Below are positions 8,229 through 16,439 of a DNA stretch of 64,000 nt, one piece after another. The position numbers and the translations under genes are program-made. The stretch is taken from NCBI GenBank assembly GCA_945903445.1, contig CAMDNZ010000014.1, positions 1 to 64,000 of the forward strand, given 5' to 3'. Source of the DNA: Bordetella parapertussis (GTDB taxonomy: Bacteria; Pseudomonadota; Gammaproteobacteria; Burkholderiales; Burkholderiaceae_B). How positions within the stretch are numbered: position 1 is the first letter of the stretch; each line of letters opens with the position of its first letter. Below the pieces are notes generated by a model. That model searched no databases. It was not told where the DNA came from and saw only the letters and a list, made by a program, of their open reading frames with translations.

Positions 8229-9170
8229 ATGACATCGTCACTCAAGATCGTTTTACCCGGCGGCGCCGGCCTCGTAGGTCAGAACTTGGTTGCGCATCTC
8301 AAGCGCAAAGGGTTCACCAACCTTGTGGTACTGGACAAGCACCGCCCCAATCTTGAGATTCTTCGCAGTTTCCACCCCGACATCGTCATCGAGTATGCCG
8401 ACTTGGCAGAAGCTGGCGATTGGATGCGTCACTTCGAAGGTGCCGACAAGGTGGTGATGCTGCAAGCTCAAATTGGGGCGCCGGAATCGGCACCGTTCGT
8501 CCGCAATAACATCACGTCGACCGAGCGGGTGTTGGAGGCTATCAAGACCTACAGCGTGCCGCATACCGTACATATCAGCTCATCGGTCGTGCAATCCGTT
8601 GCCAAGGACGACTACACGGAGACCAAGCGGACGCAGGAGAATATCGTGCTTGCCAGCGGCATCCGCGCCGTCGTACTGCGCCCTACCCTGATGTTTGGCT
8701 GGTTCGATCGCAAACACTTGGGGTGGCTGTCGCGCTTCATGCAGCGGGTTCCAGTGTTTCCGATTCCGGGCAATGGCCGCTATATGCGACAGCCGCTGTA
8801 TGTAGGCGACTTTTGCAGCATCATCGTCAGCTGCATTGAAAGTGGCATCAGTGGCCAGGTATACAACATCAGTGGCCGCGAAAAGATCGACTATATCGAC
8901 ATCATCCGCGAGATCAAACGCGCCACGCACGCCCGAGCATGGATCATTAAGATTCCCTACGGCCTGTTCTACGCATTATTGAAAGTCTGGAGCAGCTTCG
9001 ACAAGAACCCGCCATTTACGGCCGATCAACTTCAGGCGCTGGTCGCCCACGACGAATTCGAAGTGATCGATTGGCCGACCATTTTCGGCGTCAACCCGAC
9101 ACCTTTCGCGCGGGCCATCGACCAAACCATGAACGACCCCGAGTACGGCAAGGTCGTGCTGGAGTTCTGA
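8229..9170 (+). CDS. NAD-dependent epimerase/dehydratase family protein
   Basis: A 313-residue extended SDR. The dinucleotide motif GGAGLVG is at about residues 11-17, and the catalytic Tyr129/Lys133 pair in DDYTETK follows the HISSSVV strand. The C-terminal half is of nucleoside-diphosphate-sugar epimerase type (LRPTLMFGWFD, PLYVGDF). The ATG at 8229 is preferred over an upstream in-frame codon at 8214 because the Rossmann strand begins at once. It is followed after 2 bases by an FAD oxidoreductase. The substrate is unknown: it may act on a nucleotide sugar or, given its neighbours, on a lipid-linked sugar. Confidence 0.7.
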   Translation: MTSSLKIVLPGGAGLVGQNLVAHLKRKGFTNLVVLDKHRPNLEILRSFHPDIVIEYADLAEAGDWMRHFEGADKVVMLQAQIGAPESAPFVRNNITSTERVLEAIKTYSVPHTVHISSSVVQSVAKDDYTETKRTQENIVLASGIRAVVLRPTLMFGWFDRKHLGWLSRFMQRVPVFPIPGNGRYMRQPLYVGDFCSIIVSCIESGISGQVYNISGREKIDYIDIIREIKRATHARAWIIKIPYGLFYALLKVWSSFDKNPPFTADQLQALVAHDEFEVIDWPTIFGVNPTPFARAIDQTMNDPEYGKVVLEF

Positions 9171-9172
9171 AC

Positions 9173-10501
9173 ATGACAACGACAACGCAGCAGCCAGATT
9201 TTCCGTCGGCCACGGCCAGACAAAGGATTGCCGTCTTGGGCGCCGGCCCCATGGGGCTGGCAGTCGCCTATCAACTCGCCCGCGATGGCCACGAGCCGGT
9301 AGTCTTCGAGGCCGACGACCGCATTGGGGGCATGACGGCAACGTTCGATTTCAACGGCCTGGACATCGAACGCTATTACCATTTCCACTGCATTTCGGAC
9401 CACGCGTTTCTTAAAGTGCTCGATGAAATCGGCTTGGCCGACAAGATGCGTTGGACCGAAACCAAGATGGGTTACTACTACAAAGGCAAAGTGGTGCCTT
9501 GGGGCAATCCAGTGGCGTTGCTCAAGTTTCCCGGCTTAAGTCTGGCCGCAAAATTTCGCTATGGATTGCACGCCTTCCTGTCGACCAAGCGCAATGACTG
9601 GAAGCCGCTCGATAATGTCGACGCATCGAGTTGGATCCGCCGCTGGGTCGGCGCCGAAGCGTATGAAGTGTTATGGCGCCGCCTGTTCGAATACAAGTTC
9701 TACAACTATGCGAACAATTTATCGGCTGCTTGGATCTGGAGTCGTATTCGACGTATCGGACGCTCCCGATACAACCTTTTCCGCGAGAAATTGGGCTATC
9801 TGGAGGGAGGCTCGACCACCCTGCTCAATGGCATGCGCGCCGACATCGAAAATAACGGCGGCATATTCCGTCTGAAGACGCCAGTCACACGCGTACGCAT
9901 GCGGGCGGGCAGGGTCGAAGGCGTCGAGACGCCAGAAGGCTTCGAGGCATTCGATAAAGTCGTCAGCACCATCCCATTGCCCCTGGTGTCGCGGGTCATG
10001 CCGGATCTGCCGCCGGACGTTTTGGCCAAGTTCCAGTCGATGCACAACATTGCGGTGGTCTGCGTCATCGCCAAGCTGCGCAAGCCGGTTTCCGAGAATT
10101 TTTGGCTAAATATCAATTCGCCCGAAATGGATATCCCAGGGCTGGTCGAATACACGAATTTACGGTCGCTGCCGGAACACATCGTCTACGTACCCTATTA
10201 CGTGCCCGGCGAACATCCGATGTATCGCGAGCCGGATGAGCATTTCATCGAAAAGGTAAAGCGCTATCTCAAGACGATCAATCCCGACTTAACGGATAGT
10301 GATTTCATCGATATCCGGGCCAGCCGTTATCGCTATGCCCAACCGATCTGCGAGCCCGGCTTCCCGTCACGGCTGCCGAATGTGGCACTGCCGGTCGAAG
10401 GGTTATGGGCCGCCGACACCTCGTATTACTACCCGGAAGATCGAGGCATCTCCGAGAGCATCGATTTCGGGCGCAAGATGGCCCGCCAGGCGGCCGCTTG
10501 A
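9173..10501 (+). CDS. FAD-dependent oxidoreductase (amine oxidase/protoporphyrinogen oxidase-like)
   Basis: 442 residues with an N-terminal FAD Rossmann motif, VLGAGPMGLAVAYQLA followed by VVFEADDRIGGM. A GGSTTLLNGM stretch lies mid-protein and the FAD-closing C-terminal region contains GLWAADTSYYYPEDRG. It falls in the broad amine oxidase/UDP-galactopyranose mutase-like class. It is not ordinary HemG/HemY by context, since it sits 2 bases after an epimerase gene inside a surface-glycan operon. Its stop overlaps the next gene's TTG start. The start at 9173 removes a poor N-terminal extension that would overlap the upstream gene. The reaction cannot be read from the sequence; remodelling of a nucleotide- or lipid-linked sugar is a guess from context. 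Confidence 0.7.
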   Translation: MTTTTQQPDFPSATARQRIAVLGAGPMGLAVAYQLARDGHEPVVFEADDRIGGMTATFDFNGLDIERYYHFHCISDHAFLKVLDEIGLADKMRWTETKMGYYYKGKVVPWGNPVALLKFPGLSLAAKFRYGLHAFLSTKRNDWKPLDNVDASSWIRRWVGAEAYEVLWRRLFEYKFYNYANNLSAAWIWSRIRRIGRSRYNLFREKLGYLEGGSTTLLNGMRADIENNGGIFRLKTPVTRVRMRAGRVEGVETPEGFEAFDKVVSTIPLPLVSRVMPDLPPDVLAKFQSMHNIAVVCVIAKLRKPVSENFWLNINSPEMDIPGLVEYTNLRSLPEHIVYVPYYVPGEHPMYREPDEHFIEKVKRYLKTINPDLTDSDFIDIRASRYRYAQPICEPGFPSRLPNVALPVEGLWAADTSYYYPEDRGISESIDFGRKMARQAAA

Positions 10502-10899
10502 CATCGGCGTTCCTGTCGCGCCAGTTCATTGCATTCCTCGTGACAGGAGGAACGGCTGCGCTCGTCAATTTCCTGAGTCGCATGGCCTACAACCAGGTGA
10601 TGGGGTATCAGGCCGCAGTGCTGGTCGCCTATTTGACGGGGATGCTGACCGCCTTCGTTCTCGCGAAGTTTTTCGTCTTTACCGATAGCACGCAGGCGCT
10701 GCATCGCTCTGCATTGATGTTTGCCTTGGTCAACCTGGTCGCCTTAGCGCAGACCTGGGCCATCAGTGTCGGATTGGCCTACTACGTATTGCCAGCACTG
10801 GGCGTTACCGCGTATGTACGAGAGCTGGCCCACGCCGTTGGCATCGTGGTTCCGGTTTTCACGAGTTATCTCGGACACAAGCATTTTTCTTTTCGTTAG
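10498..10899 (+). CDS. GtrA-family small membrane protein
   Basis: 133 residues with four membrane helices and the GtrA signature: FIAFLVTGGTAALVNFLSR near the start and a C-terminal SYLGHKHFSF. GtrA proteins work with polyprenyl-phosphate sugars as putative flippases or recruitment factors; mycobacterial Rv3789, linked to arabinan synthesis, belongs here. I use a TTG start at 10498 that overlaps the upstream stop (TTGA), because the only upstream ATG would run through about 90 bases of the oxidoreductase gene. The next gene follows after 15 bases to its ATG. Confidence 0.8.
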   Translation: MTSAFLSRQFIAFLVTGGTAALVNFLSRMAYNQVMGYQAAVLVAYLTGMLTAFVLAKFFVFTDSTQALHRSALMFALVNLVALAQTWAISVGLAYYVLPALGVTAYVRELAHAVGIVVPVFTSYLGHKHFSFR

Positions 10900-10914
10900 C
10901 TCTTGGCCGATACG

Positions 10915-11614
10915 ATGCGACTCAATCACGCACTGATTAGCCTGGCCATTGTCACTGCAGCCTATCTTGGCGTGCTGGTGTGGATCGATAGCGCAAACGG
11001 TATCTTCGATCAATTGCATACCCTGGCTGGCGCCATGCCGGCGTTGCTAGTGCTGACGGTGGCCTCCTGGCTGCTGCGTTATGGGCGTTGGCGCTGGCTG
11101 TTGCGGCTCGACGGATTCGATTCTCAGGGTTGGCGTAGCCTGGCGGCATATCTTGCGGGCTTCGCTTTCACGGCAACGCCAGGCAAGGTCGGCGAGCTCG
11201 TACGAATCCGCTACTTTGCCCGACAAGGCGTGCCCGCTTGCACCGTCATCTCGGCGTTCGTATTCGAGCGCGTATTGGATCTGGTGGCCGTACTCATGTT
11301 GGCGGCATTGGGCTGGGGCTGGTTCGGCGGCATCTACACCACACTCGTGGTGTTCGTGTGCACTGTGGCGGCCGGCGTACTCGCTTGCGACTTACCCCGC
11401 CGGCATGCTTGCGGGTGCCGCCTCTATGCTGCCGGGCGGTCTGGGTTCGACGGAAGCCGCCATCGTGATGCTGCTGACCGCACAGGGTGCCAGCCTTGCC
11501 CTGGCGTCGCTGGCGGCGGTTGGCATACGCTTGGCCACGCTTTGGTTTGCCATTTTTGTCGGCGTGGGCGCGGTCATCTCGATCGAGTTGTCCGACCGCG
11601 CCGTTTACCGATGA
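10915..11614 (+). pseudogene. LPG-synthase-TM/flippase-like membrane protein, internally deleted and frameshifted
   Basis: The first 160 or so codons from ATG 10915 match the lysylphosphatidylglycerol synthase TM (UPF0104) pattern: RYGRWRWLLR, then FAFTATPGKVGELVRIRYF and FVFERVLDLVAVLM. After GVLAC (about 11390) the frame becomes non-homologous. The expected C-terminus instead appears in the +1 frame: LATYPAGMLAGAASMLPGG, GSTEAAIVMLLTAQG, then membrane helices to a stop at 11614. Only about 230 residues' worth of family sequence is present against the usual 300 or more. An internal segment of roughly 300 bases appears to have been lost, with a frame change at about 11385-11395. The first frame stays open straight into the next gene, so a fused product is conceivable, but the flippase-like domain itself is broken. 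Confidence 0.75.
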
Positions 11615-11646
11615 GGCGACACTTTCACAAACATGCTAGAGCGGCC

Positions 11647-13452
11647 ATGACTCACACGCCTCCCACCGACACCGTCACCACGACCGATCGGACGCTACCG
11701 CACTCGCGCCGCACCCGCCGCAACGCGCGCCATTACGCGAGTTATGCAGCACTGCTGCTGAGCCTGGTGTTCGTGGCACTGGCCATTCTGGGCGGTGTGC
11801 GGCAGTACCTCCCGATTCCCTTCTGGGACATGTGGGGGGGCTACGTCGGGTTCATGACGGGCGACGACCTGTCGACGTGGCAGGCCTGGTGGCGGCTCCA
11901 TAACGAGCATCGAATACTGCTGACGCGATTGCTGTTTTGGGTAGACTACCGTCTGTTCGATGCCTCGCTTGTGTTCCTGATCGTTTCGAACTATGCGCTG
12001 GCGGCGTGCGCGGCAGTTATGTTCGTTTGGGCGTTACGGGAGCGTATAGGCACGTTGCACATCCATACGGGTTCGGTAGCCATTGCCGGACTGATCGTTA
12101 TGGCGATGTTCTCGTGGCTGCAATCCGAGAACTTCACCTGGGCCTTCCAAAGTCAGTTTTTTCTGGCGCAAACCGTGCCATTAGCCTCGCTGTTGGCGCT
12201 TTATCGTTCACACCGAACCCACAGCCGGAGCTGGCTTCTTGCCGCTGCCGCGCTGGGCGTGCTGGCCTGCGGGACGATGGCCAACGGCGTTGCGGCCTTG
12301 CCGCTGCTGGTTGTCATGGCAGCACTTTGCGGCCTGTCGCTGCGACGGGTATGCGTGCTGGCAGGGGTAACTGTCGCCATGCTGGGCTATTACTTCGGCG
12401 ACTATCAATCGACCGCCTCGTCGAGATCGCTCGCAATGCTGACGCCTCATGCTGCCGACCTCGTTCAATACACGTTGGTCTACCTGGGCGCGCCGGTTTT
12501 CAAAATTACGCGCGGCCATGCCGGCATCGCCGCCCTGGCAGGACTTGTTCTGGCGCTCTCGGCGCTGGGTTTCCTGTGGCTGGCGTGTCGCAGCAAGGTT
12601 CGGGACGTACTGGGCGCCGCCCTTGCCCTGTTTATCCTGTACGTTGCTGCAACGGCGTTGTTGACAGCGTTCGGACGCCACACCTACGGCGTTGCACAGG
12701 CCGCCTCAAGCCGTTATCAAACCCCAGTACTGATGGCCTGGGCAGCGCTGCTCATCCTGCTGGCGCCATGGCTGATGCGCGCACTGTCGCGCCGACCCAG
12801 GCTGACGGCGAGCGCGCTGCTGGTAATTGCCCTGGCCATGCTTCCTCAACAGCGCCTGGCCTTGAAGCGCGACAGCGCCGGCGGCTTCGATCGGTGGTTG
12901 GCTGTATTGGCGTTGGACATGGGCGTTCGTGACGACACCCAGCTGGCCTACCTGTATCCCTTTGCCACCGATATCATCGCATACAGCGCGCGGCTAAGAA
13001 CCGCAAACCTGCTTCCGTTCACACACCGCCTGCTCGATACCGTCAAGCTCGGTGTCGCACGACAGGTACCGGCAGACGCAGCCATCGTGCAATGCCAAGG
13101 GACGCTCGGGGACATTCAGGCGCTAGACAAGGCTCCTAACTTTTTGCGCATCGATGGCAGCTTGCACACCACGACGCCCCGAAGAGAGCAGGCGCTGCTG
13201 CAAGTGCTCGACAACGAGCGTCGCGTCGTGGGCTTCGCCGTGACGGCACCACGTAGCCGATCAAACAAATTTGATGCAGACACGGCAAAATATATGACTC
13301 GGTTTGGTGGTTATTTGCAAGTCGATTTGTTTGATGCTCATGCAGAAGTGATATTGTTGCGCGACGATCGGTCCGATTGTGAGTTCTCGCTGCGATTGCC
13401 CGAATCGCCCGGCACGCATCAGTCCCCCCCCGAGACGCGTCACTCCAGATAA
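11647..13452 (+). CDS. Large polytopic membrane protein, possible GT-C glycosyltransferase
   Basis: A 601-residue protein with a charged N-terminus (residues 1-30), about ten hydrophobic segments and a soluble C-terminal domain of about 140 residues. The first periplasmic loop has PIPFWDMWGGYVGFM followed by WWRLHNEHRILLTR. An Asp-containing motif in the first loop is the usual mark of GT-C enzymes. Located directly behind the lipid-arabinose genes, it is a reasonable candidate for the transferase that consumes the product, but no family signature proves this. Upstream the frame remains open into the damaged flippase-like gene; the ATG at 11647 lies 33 bases after that gene's original stop. 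GC is high as in its neighbours. Confidence 0.6.
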   Translation: MTHTPPTDTVTTTDRTLPHSRRTRRNARHYASYAALLLSLVFVALAILGGVRQYLPIPFWDMWGGYVGFMTGDDLSTWQAWWRLHNEHRILLTRLLFWVDYRLFDASLVFLIVSNYALAACAAVMFVWALRERIGTLHIHTGSVAIAGLIVMAMFSWLQSENFTWAFQSQFFLAQTVPLASLLALYRSHRTHSRSWLLAAAALGVLACGTMANGVAALPLLVVMAALCGLSLRRVCVLAGVTVAMLGYYFGDYQSTASSRSLAMLTPHAADLVQYTLVYLGAPVFKITRGHAGIAALAGLVLALSALGFLWLACRSKVRDVLGAALALFILYVAATALLTAFGRHTYGVAQAASSRYQTPVLMAWAALLILLAPWLMRALSRRPRLTASALLVIALAMLPQQRLALKRDSAGGFDRWLAVLALDMGVRDDTQLAYLYPFATDIIAYSARLRTANLLPFTHRLLDTVKLGVARQVPADAAIVQCQGTLGDIQALDKAPNFLRIDGSLHTTTPRREQALLQVLDNERRVVGFAVTAPRSRSNKFDADTAKYMTRFGGYLQVDLFDAHAEVILLRDDRSDCEFSLRLPESPGTHQSPPETRHSR

Positions 13453-13511
13453 AACGCGTGGGGCAAGGCGGTTTTCCACTTCTGCGGTTAACAGCAGCGA
13501 TCAGATAAAAA

Positions 13512-14921
13512 ATGGTTTTCAGCTCCATCACCTTCCTGTTCTATTTCCTGCCGATCTTCTTCGGAATCTATTTCCTCACGCCCTACAAGAATCTGACACT
13601 GCTGTTGGGCAGCGTCGTTTTTTACGCCTGGGGCGAACCGCGCTTCGTGCCGCTGCTGCTGGCGTCGGCCACGTTGAACTATGCCTTTGGTGCAATCATT
13701 TTCCGGGCGCAGGGCCGGATGCAATGGCGGCTGCTAGTGGCCGGAGTCGCGCTCAATCTGCTGGTTTTGGTTTACTTCAAGTACACCGGGTTTTTCCTTT
13801 CAGTCGTCAACGACATCCTGGGCCCTTACCGCTCGCCTTTGCCGGCACCCGAAATCCTGCTGCCGCTGGGAATTTCGTTTTGGACATTCCAGGGCATTTC
13901 TTACCTGGTGGACGTTTATCGCGGCGTCATTCCGGCACAAGGAAGCTTCGTCAACTTCGCCATGTACAAGGCCATGTTTCCGCAATTGATCGCGGGTCCC
14001 ATCGTGCGCTATCAGCACGTCGCGCGCGAGATCGGTTCGCGCCACATCAGCAATGCCGATGTCGTCAGCGGTCTGTCGCAATTCTTGGTGGGGCTGGGAC
14101 AGAAGGTACTGATATCGAACTCCGTGGCCATTTCGGCCGACCGTATCTTCGGGCTCGAAACGTCCATGCTGTCGCCCAGCCTGGCGTGGTGGGGCATTCT
14201 GGCCTACTCGATCCAGATTTTCTACGACTTTGCTGGCTACTCCAACATGGCAATCGGCCTGGGTCGGATGCTGGGTTTTCAGTACCCGATCAATTTCGCG
14301 CAGCCCTATTCGTCGGCATCGATTACCGAGTTCTGGCGGCGTTGGCACATCAGTTTGTCGAGTTGGTTTCGGGATTACCTCTATATCCCCATGGGTGGCA
14401 GCCGTGTGGGACCATGGCGAGTGTATTTCAACCTGTCCCTCGTGTTCCTGCTATGCGGCCTGTGGCACGGCGCTGCGTGGACATTCGTGGTGTGGGGCGT
14501 CTGGCATGGATTCCTGCTGGTGATCGAGCGTGCGGGGCTGTCGCAGCTGCTGGCGCGAGCACCAGCCATCGTGGCGCGCAGCTATACACTGCTGGCGGTG
14601 ATGATCGGATGGGTATTTTTTCGAGCCGATTCGGTGCCTCACCCCGCGCACTACCTGGGCGCGATGTTTGGAGGCGGCAGTGGTGGCGAAGCGGTGCCCT
14701 GGCAGATGTATGTGCCGAACACTGCGCTAGTGGGACTTGCGGCTGGCACGGCCCTGGCGCTGTTCCGACGCGAGCAATTACCGGCGTTCGTACAGACGCG
14801 CATCGTTGGTAATAGCTGGTTCAACACCCTGGCCATCCCCGCACTCGCCCTCGTCTTCGTGGTCAGCGTGGCCAGCCTCGCCGCAGGCACCTATAACCCG
14901 TTCATCTACTTCCGGTTCTGA
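13512..14921 (+). CDS. MBOAT-family membrane O-acyltransferase (AlgI-like)
   Basis: 469 residues with about ten membrane helices and the MBOAT hallmarks: N-terminal FLFYFLPIFFGIYF, the central FPQLIAGPIVRY, SITEFWRRWHISLSSWFRDY, and the catalytic histidine in LCGLWHGAAWTF. Family members move acetyl groups across the inner membrane for O-acetylation of exported polysaccharides, with a periplasmic SGNH-type partner. That partner is the next gene, 3 bases downstream. The start ATG is the obvious N-terminal MVFSS common to AlgI-like proteins. The identity of the acetylated polymer is unknown; the local glycan is the natural candidate. Confidence 0.88.
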   Translation: MVFSSITFLFYFLPIFFGIYFLTPYKNLTLLLGSVVFYAWGEPRFVPLLLASATLNYAFGAIIFRAQGRMQWRLLVAGVALNLLVLVYFKYTGFFLSVVNDILGPYRSPLPAPEILLPLGISFWTFQGISYLVDVYRGVIPAQGSFVNFAMYKAMFPQLIAGPIVRYQHVAREIGSRHISNADVVSGLSQFLVGLGQKVLISNSVAISADRIFGLETSMLSPSLAWWGILAYSIQIFYDFAGYSNMAIGLGRMLGFQYPINFAQPYSSASITEFWRRWHISLSSWFRDYLYIPMGGSRVGPWRVYFNLSLVFLLCGLWHGAAWTFVVWGVWHGFLLVIERAGLSQLLARAPAIVARSYTLLAVMIGWVFFRADSVPHPAHYLGAMFGGGSGGEAVPWQMYVPNTALVGLAAGTALALFRREQLPAFVQTRIVGNSWFNTLAIPALALVFVVSVASLAAGTYNPFIYFRF

Positions 14922-14924
14922 GCC

Positions 14925-16439
14925 ATGACGCCGACAGATGATAAACGTCCTAATGGCTCGCCTTTAGCTGGCTGGTTGCTCGTCCTGGCACTATCGGTCC
15001 CCGTAGCAATAGCCGGTTTCTCGCTGCCTACGATGCAGGCGGAAAATCGCGTCTTCGCGCAGTGGCCCGGCGTCCCGCGCACGCTAGATGCCGTGCTGTC
15101 GTGGCCCGCGAGAGTCAGTCATTACGTCAACGATCAGTTCGGCCTGCGCGAACCGCTCATCAGGCTAAACAATGTGCTGCGCTATGAAGTCTTTAACGAA
15201 GCCTCCAAAGACATTCTGGTTGGAGAGCGAGGATGGTTGTTTCGTGCCGCCGATGGCGCGCATGCGCCGCTCAATGCGATGGTGATGCAGTCCTGTGGCC
15301 TGGCTTCGCCATTATGGAACGCCGACTACCAGGCTAACGTGATCGATCAGGTGCTGGACAAGGCACGCTCGCGTGGTTTCAGTGCACGGTTTCTCATCGT
15401 GCCGTCGGCCCTGACCGTATACCGCGACCATTTACCGGGTTGGCTGCAGCAATTTTGCGGCAATAGCTATCCGTCCCGCGAAATCATTGCCTCGTCATTC
15501 TTGAGCGACGAGAATCGCGCTCGCGTGATGTATCCAGTGGCACGCATGCTGGCCGACCGTTCGGTATATGCGGTCTATCCACAATCGAATTTCCACTGGG
15601 ACGGAGAAACACCCCGGCGACAGGCCGCCGAGATCGCTGAGCTGTCCGACCGGATCACGGCAACCCCTCTGAGCATCCGCAGCGTCGAGAAAATTCCGGA
15701 GAACATCGGCGCGGCATTGATCGGCATTCCCAGCCCGCCCAATCGCGTGGTCGAGCCCGATTTCTCCGGTTCCAACATCGACGCCTGCACCGACCAAGAC
15801 GGGTGTTTCGGCGACGTGGACGATCTGGCGAAGCGGCTGCTCATTGTGTCGCGCTATCGGAACGCGATGGCTGCGCCCGGAAAGCTCGTCATTGTCTCCG
15901 ATTCATTCGGCCCTCAGCTGTCGAGCTGGATGGCGCCCTATTACCGAGAGGTCGTGCAGTTTGCGACCAATCAGATCCGCACCCTGAATCCGACCGACAT
16001 GCAGCGGCTTGCCTCGTTCGCGTTTTCAGAGCCAGGTGGCGATCTCTTGTTTGTCTACAACGAATTAAATGTCAGCGAAACTCGCCTGATCTCGCATCTG
16101 GAAAGCCTCGTGCCCTACATTGCGCCCCCGGACCAGGCGGGTCAGCACGTCGACGAGCCGCTCATCGGCGTCTACCCGACCGATGCGCAATGGATGCTCG
16201 GGTTCGATCGCACCCGCCCAGTATTCCTGATGCGCAACGATCCCCAGGCTCGCGCGGCGTTTGTGCCAACTGCGGTTGTGACCTTTCGTCATGGCGAGCG
16301 ACGGCAAATAGCGAATGTGGTGGACCTGGGCAGCTATCTACACGTCTTCTACGAAGGACCGCCCATCGCCGGCAACGTCGCTGGCCCTCCAGATCGCGTT
16401 ACGGTATCGGCGAGCTCGTCGGCGCATCCGTTGCCCTAA
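14925..16439 (+). CDS. AlgJ/AlgX-like periplasmic O-acetyltransferase partner
   Basis: A 504-residue protein with a single N-terminal membrane anchor (about residues 16-36). The body is of the SGNH/DHHW type seen in AlgJ, AlgX and related acetyltransferases: VGERGWLF (about 95-105), the catalytic NFHWD (variant of DHHW), and VSDSFG where the Ser nucleophile stands. It works with the MBOAT protein encoded just upstream to acetylate exported polysaccharide. An extra C-terminal domain of about 100 residues follows the catalytic core. The last 41 bases overlap the 3' end of the convergent gene on the minus strand. Confidence 0.82.
   Translation: MTPTDDKRPNGSPLAGWLLVLALSVPVAIAGFSLPTMQAENRVFAQWPGVPRTLDAVLSWPARVSHYVNDQFGLREPLIRLNNVLRYEVFNEASKDILVGERGWLFRAADGAHAPLNAMVMQSCGLASPLWNADYQANVIDQVLDKARSRGFSARFLIVPSALTVYRDHLPGWLQQFCGNSYPSREIIASSFLSDENRARVMYPVARMLADRSVYAVYPQSNFHWDGETPRRQAAEIAELSDRITATPLSIRSVEKIPENIGAALIGIPSPPNRVVEPDFSGSNIDACTDQDGCFGDVDDLAKRLLIVSRYRNAMAAPGKLVIVSDSFGPQLSSWMAPYYREVVQFATNQIRTLNPTDMQRLASFAFSEPGGDLLFVYNELNVSETRLISHLESLVPYIAPPDQAGQHVDEPLIGVYPTDAQWMLGFDRTRPVFLMRNDPQARAAFVPTAVVTFRHGERRQIANVVDLGSYLHVFYEGPPIAGNVAGPPDRVTVSASSSAHPLP

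Noticed and set aside
13379..14812. Open frame of 477 codons overlapping the MBOAT gene
   Set aside because: Out-of-frame shadow with Arg/His-rich composition; MBOAT motifs are all in the other frame.
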